The translations under genes and the position numbers were made by a program. A stretch of 9,005 nt of DNA. Origin: GAS188 sp035949255 (GTDB taxonomy: Bacteria; Pseudomonadota; Alphaproteobacteria; Rhizobiales; Beijerinckiaceae). The notes below the pieces were generated by a model. That model searched no databases. It had not been told where the DNA came from and saw only the letters and a list, made by a program, of their open reading frames with translations. Position 1 is the first letter of the stretch; every line of letters starts with the position of its first letter. The DNA lies in NCBI GenBank assembly GCA_035949255.1, contig DASZIL010000150.1, positions 1 to 9,005 on the forward strand, written 5' to 3'. Of this stretch, positions 5,424-9,005 are shown piece by piece.

Positions 5424-7739
5424 ATGCGTCCCATGAAATTCGGCATCGGCCAACCCGCAAGACGCGTCGAGGATCAGCGCCTGATCACCGGGCAAGGCGA
5501 GTACACGAGCGACAAGATCCCGCAGAATGCGGCGCGGGCCTTCGTGCTGCGCTCGCCCCATGCGCACGCGCGTTTCCGCATCACCGATGTCGGCGCAGCG
5601 CGCGCCATGCCGGGCGTGCTGCTCGTGCTGACGGCGGCCGACATCTCCCATCTCGGCGGATTGCCGTGCCTTGCTCCCGTCGCCAATGCCGACGGTTCGC
5701 CGATGCAGCACGTGCCCTATCCGCTTCTCGCCAAGGATGTGGTGCGCCATGTCGGCGACATGGTGGCGTTCGTCGTCGCCGAGACGCTTGCCCAGGCGCG
5801 CGACGCGGCCGAAGCCATCGTCGTCGAATACGAGAACCTGCCGGCGGTCAACGGCATCACGGCCGCGATGAAGCCCGGAGCGCCGCTCGTCTGGCCGGAG
5901 CGCAAGGGCAATATCGTCTTCGACGCCGAGATGGGCTCGAAGGAGAAGGCCGAGGCCGGCTTCGCCAAGGCGAATCATGTGACGAAGCTCAGGATCGTGA
6001 ACAACCGTCTCGTCACGAACTACATGGAAACGCGCGCCGTCGTCGCGAGCTACAATCCCCGCTCCGAGCGCTTTCACCTCAGCCTCGGCAGCCAGGGCGT
6101 GCACGGCATTCGCGACGTGCTCTCGGATGCGGTGTTCAAGGTGCCGAAGGAGAAGGTGCATGTCACGACGGGCGATGTCGGTGGCGGCTTCGGCACCAAG
6201 GCCTTCTGCTATCGCGAATACCCGCTCGCCGCCGAGGCGGCGAAGCGCTTGGGCCGCGTGGTCGCCTGGGTCGGCGAGCGCGGTGAGCACTTCATCGGCG
6301 ATGCGCAAGGGCGCGATCACATCACCGAGGCCGAGCTCGCGCTCGACGCGAAGGGCCGCATCCTCGGCCTCAAGATAGACGTTCTCTCCGACATGGGCGC
6401 TTATCTTTCCGCCTTCGCGCCCTTCATTCCCTCGCTTGCGGGGCTGATGGCGCCCGGCCTCTACGACATCCCGGGCACTTACTTCCGCTTCCGCGGCCTC
6501 TACTCCAACACGCTTCCTGTCGATGCCTATCGCGGCGCCGGGCGGCCGGAAGCCGCTTACCTCATCGAGCGCCTCGTCGATCTCGCGGCGCGTGAGACGG
6601 GCCTCTCGCCGGACAAGATCAGGGCGCGCAACTTCATCAAGCCGAAACAGATGCCCTACACGACGGCGATGGGCCGCGTTTACGATTCGGGCGAGTTCGA
6701 GGGCCATCTCAACCGCGCCCTGGAGGTCGCCGGCTGGGCGAGCTTCAAGGAGCGGCTACGCCAATCCAAGAAGCGCGGCATGATCCGCGGCATCGGGCTT
6801 GCGAGCTACATCGAGATCTGCGCCTTCGGTGCGGCCGAGGACGCCGTGGTGCGCATCGAGAAGGACGGTTCGGCGACCATCCTCGTCGGCACGCAGTCGA
6901 ACGGGCAGGGCCACGCCACCGCCTATGCCCAGATTGCCTCGCAGCATCTCGATCTGCCGCTCGAGAAGATCGGCCTCGTCCAGGGAGATTCGGACCAGGT
7001 GAAGACGGGCGGCGGCACGGGCGGCTCGCGCTCGATCCCCGTCGGCGGCGCGGCCGTCGCGGCCGCGGCGACCTTGCTGGTCGACAAGCTCAAGAGGCTC
7101 GCCGCCCAGGCGCTCGAGGCGGCGCCGGGCGATCTCGAGGTGGCGGACGGGACGGTGAGGGTGGTGGGAACCGACAAGGCGCTCGGCTTTGCCCAGATCG
7201 CCTCTCTTCCCGGCGTCAAGCCGAGCGATGTTTCGGCCGACGGGAATTATCTCCCGCCCGAAGGCACATACCCGAACGGCACGCATATCTGCGAGGTCGA
7301 GATCGATCCGGCGACCGGCCAGACGAAAATCCTCGCTTACACCATCGTCGATGATTTCGGCGTGGTGCTCAACCCGCTCCTTCTTGCCGGGCAGGTCCAT
7401 GGCGGCATCACGCAAGGCATCGGCCAGGCGCTCCTCGAGCGTACCGTTTACGGCGAGGACGGCCAGCTCGTCACCGCCTCCTTCATGGATTACGCGGTGC
7501 CCCGCGCCGAGGACGCGCCGAGCTTCGCCTTCGAGACGCGCAACGTGCCCTGCACCACGAACGCGCTCGGCGTCAAAGGCGCGGGCGAAGCCGGCACCAT
7601 CGCGGGAGCGGGCACGGTGATGAACGCCGTCGTCGATGCGCTCGACCGCGCCTATGGCATCCGCCATATCGACATGCCGGCGACGCCGCTCGCGATCTTT
7701 GAGGCGATCAGCGCCGCGACACGCCAAAAAGCCGCGTAA
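5424..7739 (+). CDS. Xanthine dehydrogenase/CoxL-family molybdopterin-binding subunit (form II type)
   Basis: A 771-residue large subunit of a molybdenum hydroxylase, the part that binds Mo-molybdopterin cytosine dinucleotide and oxidises the substrate. An N-terminal hammerhead domain (about 15-130, starting GIGQPARRVEDQRL) is followed by the Mo-binding domain. Landmarks are GGGFGTK at 253-259, AYRGAGRPE at 368-376, a TQSNGQGHATAYAQI stretch, EIDPATGQTKI, and GAGEAG with the likely catalytic Glu at 722. Having AYRGAGR rather than AYRCSFR, it is a form II protein and probably not a true CO dehydrogenase; an aldehyde or N-heterocycle may be the substrate, but this cannot be read off. Length is normal and no lesion is visible. 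ATG 5433 is an alternative start three codons in; 5424 is kept for the weak purine stretch at 5407-5415. Genes for the FAD (CoxM) and 2Fe-2S (CoxS) subunits are not adjacent. Confidence 0.93.
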   Translation: MRPMKFGIGQPARRVEDQRLITGQGEYTSDKIPQNAARAFVLRSPHAHARFRITDVGAARAMPGVLLVLTAADISHLGGLPCLAPVANADGSPMQHVPYPLLAKDVVRHVGDMVAFVVAETLAQARDAAEAIVVEYENLPAVNGITAAMKPGAPLVWPERKGNIVFDAEMGSKEKAEAGFAKANHVTKLRIVNNRLVTNYMETRAVVASYNPRSERFHLSLGSQGVHGIRDVLSDAVFKVPKEKVHVTTGDVGGGFGTKAFCYREYPLAAEAAKRLGRVVAWVGERGEHFIGDAQGRDHITEAELALDAKGRILGLKIDVLSDMGAYLSAFAPFIPSLAGLMAPGLYDIPGTYFRFRGLYSNTLPVDAYRGAGRPEAAYLIERLVDLAARETGLSPDKIRARNFIKPKQMPYTTAMGRVYDSGEFEGHLNRALEVAGWASFKERLRQSKKRGMIRGIGLASYIEICAFGAAEDAVVRIEKDGSATILVGTQSNGQGHATAYAQIASQHLDLPLEKIGLVQGDSDQVKTGGGTGGSRSIPVGGAAVAAAATLLVDKLKRLAAQALEAAPGDLEVADGTVRVVGTDKALGFAQIASLPGVKPSDVSADGNYLPPEGTYPNGTHICEVEIDPATGQTKILAYTIVDDFGVVLNPLLLAGQVHGGITQGIGQALLERTVYGEDGQLVTASFMDYAVPRAEDAPSFAFETRNVPCTTNALGVKGAGEAGTIAGAGTVMNAVVDALDRAYGIRHIDMPATPLAIFEAISAATRQKAA

Positions 7740-7868
7740 GCTTTGCGCCCGGCGTGCCTCCTTCCCGCACGCGGGGCATGCGGTTGAAGGGCTCGCCGGT
7801 CGCGCTTCGTCGGTCTGATGTGTCGGTTCCAATATGTCTTGGCGCTCCGCATCGCGCTATAAGGCGCG
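7740..7868. other. Short gap with a weak hairpin after the CoxL-like gene
   Basis: A GCGTGC/GCACGC stem (7752-7757 with 7767-7772, 9-nt loop) lies 12 nt past the stop of the preceding gene. It lacks a T-run and is a poor terminator candidate. The end of the gap contains the left arm of the hairpin that covers the next start codon. Confidence 0.3.
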
Positions 7869-7872
7869 ATGC
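7849..7872 (+). promoter_or_regulatory. Perfect hairpin enclosing the start codon of the next gene
   Basis: GCATCGCGC (7849-7857) is perfectly complementary to GCGCGATGC (7864-7872), leaving a 6-nt loop TATAAG. The ATG at 7869-7871 lies in the right arm, and the only Shine-Dalgarno-like bases, AAGG (7861-7864), sit in and at the edge of the loop. In RNA this would hide the start codon. In DNA, TATAAG also resembles a -10 box; its expected transcription start would fall at about the ATG, giving a leaderless message. No good -35 box is seen at 16-18 nt. Confidence 0.4.
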
Positions 7873-8483
7873 ATCGGCGAGTTGCGTGCATCATGCTGGG
7901 GCTCGGCATCGCGGTCCTGCCGTTCGGCGGAAAGACGAGGCAGGCCTACGCGGTCGAGCTTCAGAAATTCGATCCTGGTCAGTGTCAGGAGCAGGACGAG
8001 GACTGCGCACGGAACTGGTACGCCGAATATTCCGCGGGCCTCCTCGGCGAGTTCAAATATTACGCCGGCGAGGAGGATTTCCTCGCCGAGATGCTGGCCG
8101 ACCCTCAAGAGACGTTGTTGACCGCCAAGCTTTCCCTCATCCTGATCGAGGGCGGCACGAGATACAGCCAATGGGCCGCGCTGACGGATGAGGCGGTGGC
8201 GAGGAAGGCGGGGCTCGACATGCCTCGCTATGCGGCGATCGTCGGGGTGTGCCGCGACGCGATCTCGGACATGCGTAGCGCGCTTTTCGATCTGCGCCAG
8301 CATCGCGACAAGGCGCGGCTCGAGGGTGGGCAATATCTGAAGAACGCCGTGGCTTGTGAGAAGGTCTTCGCGCTTTCTCCCGCAATCTCGAAGCTGAGGG
8401 AGCGCGGTGGAAGCGAGCGCCAGGGGGCGCCGCCTGCGTCCGGCGCTCCCATGCGGATCACGCCGGGAGTGCGACGCCCATGA
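7869..8483 (+). CDS. Small putative exported protein of unknown function
   Basis: I do not recognise this 204-residue protein. The N-terminus has basic residues (MHRR), a hydrophobic stretch (about 5-20) and AYA before Val29, which fits a Sec signal peptide and a periplasmic or secreted product. The predicted mature part has four cysteines (39, 46, 128, 163), enough for two disulfides. It is otherwise charged and mostly helical-looking, with acidic runs such as EQDED and a Lys/Arg/Gln-rich stretch near 138-155. The last 25 or so residues are Gly/Pro/Arg-rich and probably disordered. ATG 7869 is chosen because it gives the complete signal sequence; ATG 7893 would remove the basic n-region. The gene stands alone, 129 nt after the CoxL-like gene, and its codon choice matches its neighbours, so it is likely real. 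Confidence 0.7.
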   Translation: MHRRVACIMLGLGIAVLPFGGKTRQAYAVELQKFDPGQCQEQDEDCARNWYAEYSAGLLGEFKYYAGEEDFLAEMLADPQETLLTAKLSLILIEGGTRYSQWAALTDEAVARKAGLDMPRYAAIVGVCRDAISDMRSALFDLRQHRDKARLEGGQYLKNAVACEKVFALSPAISKLRERGGSERQGAPPASGAPMRITPGVRRP

Positions 8484-8843
8484 ACATGATCCGGAAAAGT
8501 GGAAACCGGTTTTTCTGGAAGAATTACGTTCAGTCAGTGAGCCAAGATTTGATCATTGAGCGGCTTAAGTAAGTAAGATATGCGATAGGATAAAGCTGGA
8601 CGGTCACACTGGACGACACACTATTCATGACGGTATCACATTCTTCGACTTGATCTCGGTTGATCGAAATCATGTCTTTTCGAAAAGGGCTAAGTTTTTT
8701 GCGGGGATGAGGGCTGGGCATGCAACCGAGGGAACGGTTGGCGGGTTAACCATGAGCGGGATGCGCGCTCTTGAAAGGCGCCGGCCGCTGATGTCGACCC
8801 CAAATCCCTCAAAAGATAGGCTCGAGCAGGAAAGCTTAAGTTC
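8484..8843. other. AT-richer non-coding gap upstream of dps
   Basis: No gene is supported here; candidate frames are short and have poor starts. The gap contains the palindrome remnant at 8485-8520, a perfect 12-bp palindrome CTTTTCGAAAAG (8676-8687) followed by a T-run (8695-8700), and GGTTAACC near 8745-8752. Base composition is visibly less GC-rich up to about 8700. The dps promoter should be in this stretch, but no convincing -35/-10 pair was found. Confidence 0.6.
8485..8520. repeat. Remnant of a rhizobial-type intergenic palindrome
   Basis: CATGATCCGGAAAAGTGG followed by AAACCGGTTTTTCTGG forms an imperfect hairpin, with CCGGAAAA facing TTTTCTGG. I recall a near-identical palindrome, ending AAAAGATCATG, as abundant between genes in Hyphomicrobiales; here that right end is degenerate. 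It begins 2 nt after the preceding stop codon, and its T-rich arm might help end transcription. Confidence 0.55.
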
Positions 8844-9005
8844 ATGCGCAAGCTTTTGAAGACGAATCGCATCTCGAATCCCCGACGCGAGTCCAAGCCG
8901 CGCAATGCGGCCATGGCGCGCCACCTTGGAACGGCGCATCAAGTAACGATGCCGCGCAAGGCCTTGCCCGAATCCCTCGACACGCCGACGGATTTGTCGA
9001 AGAAC
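8844..9005 (+). CDS. dps: Dps-like DNA-protecting ferritin family protein, N-terminal part only
   Basis: The frame is open from ATG 8844 to the window end (54 codons, no stop). The last visible residues, DTPTDLSKN, match the segment I remember immediately before the first ferritin helix in proteobacterial Dps proteins; this is the main basis for the call. Dps forms a 12-subunit shell that oxidises and stores iron with peroxide and shields DNA in starvation or oxidative stress. Before that motif lies a tail of about 45 residues with 11 Lys/Arg and one acidic residue (E16) in the first 39, suited to DNA binding. AGGAAAG at 8828-8834 supports the start with 9-nt spacing; ATG 8913 is a possible internal start lacking a good ribosome-binding site. 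Ferroxidase residues lie outside the window, so activity cannot be judged. Confidence 0.7.
   Translation, partial: MRKLLKTNRISNPRRESKPRNAAMARHLGTAHQVTMPRKALPESLDTPTDLSKN

Noticed and set aside
5153..5446. 97-residue minus-strand ORF in the intergenic gap
   Set aside because: Reads through the hairpin and into the start of the CoxL-like gene; looks like translated repeat DNA, with no family recognised.
5400..6707. 435-residue minus-strand ORF opposite the CoxL-like gene
   Set aside because: Arg/His/Asp-rich antisense shadow of a clearly recognisable family; no domain seen.
6756..7832. 358-residue minus-strand ORF opposite the 3' end of the CoxL-like gene
   Set aside because: Same type of GC-driven shadow; overlaps the conserved catalytic end of the real gene.
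8530..8721. 63-residue minus-strand ORF in the AT-richer gap
   Set aside because: No ribosome-binding site or family signal seen; short enough to occur by chance.
8731..8760. GGAAC as an EcfG (general stress response) -35 box for dps
   Set aside because: dps genes in alphaproteobacteria are often under EcfG, but no GTT-containing -10 box occurs 16-18 nt downstream.
8650..8859. 69-residue + strand ORF upstream of dps
   Set aside because: TTG start with no ribosome-binding site, no recognisable sequence, and it overlaps the dps start in another frame.

Overview
GC-rich, densely coding window with GTG/TTG-tolerant starts. It reads like a chromosomal piece of an alphaproteobacterium, probably of the Hyphomicrobiales (Rhizobiales). 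That guess rests on the style of the Prs and CoxL-like proteins and on a remnant of a palindrome I remember as common in rhizobial genomes at 8485-8520. It cannot be tightened without database searches. All supported genes lie on the + strand.

Layout: (1) 1-1091 holds the 3' part of prs (PRPP synthetase) and a single-domain rhodanese gene 11 nt downstream, probably one operon. (2) 1092-1460 is a rearranged intergenic stretch. It has two copies of an 85-90 bp inverted-repeat element, and between them a shrunken second copy of the rhodanese gene that has lost 204 nt of its middle. (3) 1461-5117 is a large type V autotransporter: signal peptide, a passenger with about 15 imperfect beta-helix-type repeats, and a C-terminal beta-barrel. 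(4) 5118-5423 is non-coding, with an 18-bp tandem repeat that duplicates the stop codon and a strong GNRA-loop hairpin. (5) 5424-7739 encodes a CoxL-like (form II) molybdopterin-binding hydroxylase subunit without its usual FAD and iron-sulfur partner genes in view. (6) 7869-8483 encodes a small, probably exported protein of unknown function whose start codon lies inside a perfect hairpin. (7) 8484-8843 is non-coding and more AT-rich. (8) 8844 to the window end is the start of a Dps/ferritin-like gene with a long basic N-terminal tail.

The genes do not form one obvious pathway. Nucleotide precursor synthesis, sulfur transfer, surface display, a molybdenum enzyme and stress DNA protection sit next to each other as separate transcription units. 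The least ordinary part is 1092-1361, where gene duplication, in-frame internal deletion and palindromic elements are interleaved. No complete transposase, CRISPR array, tRNA or rRNA was seen.
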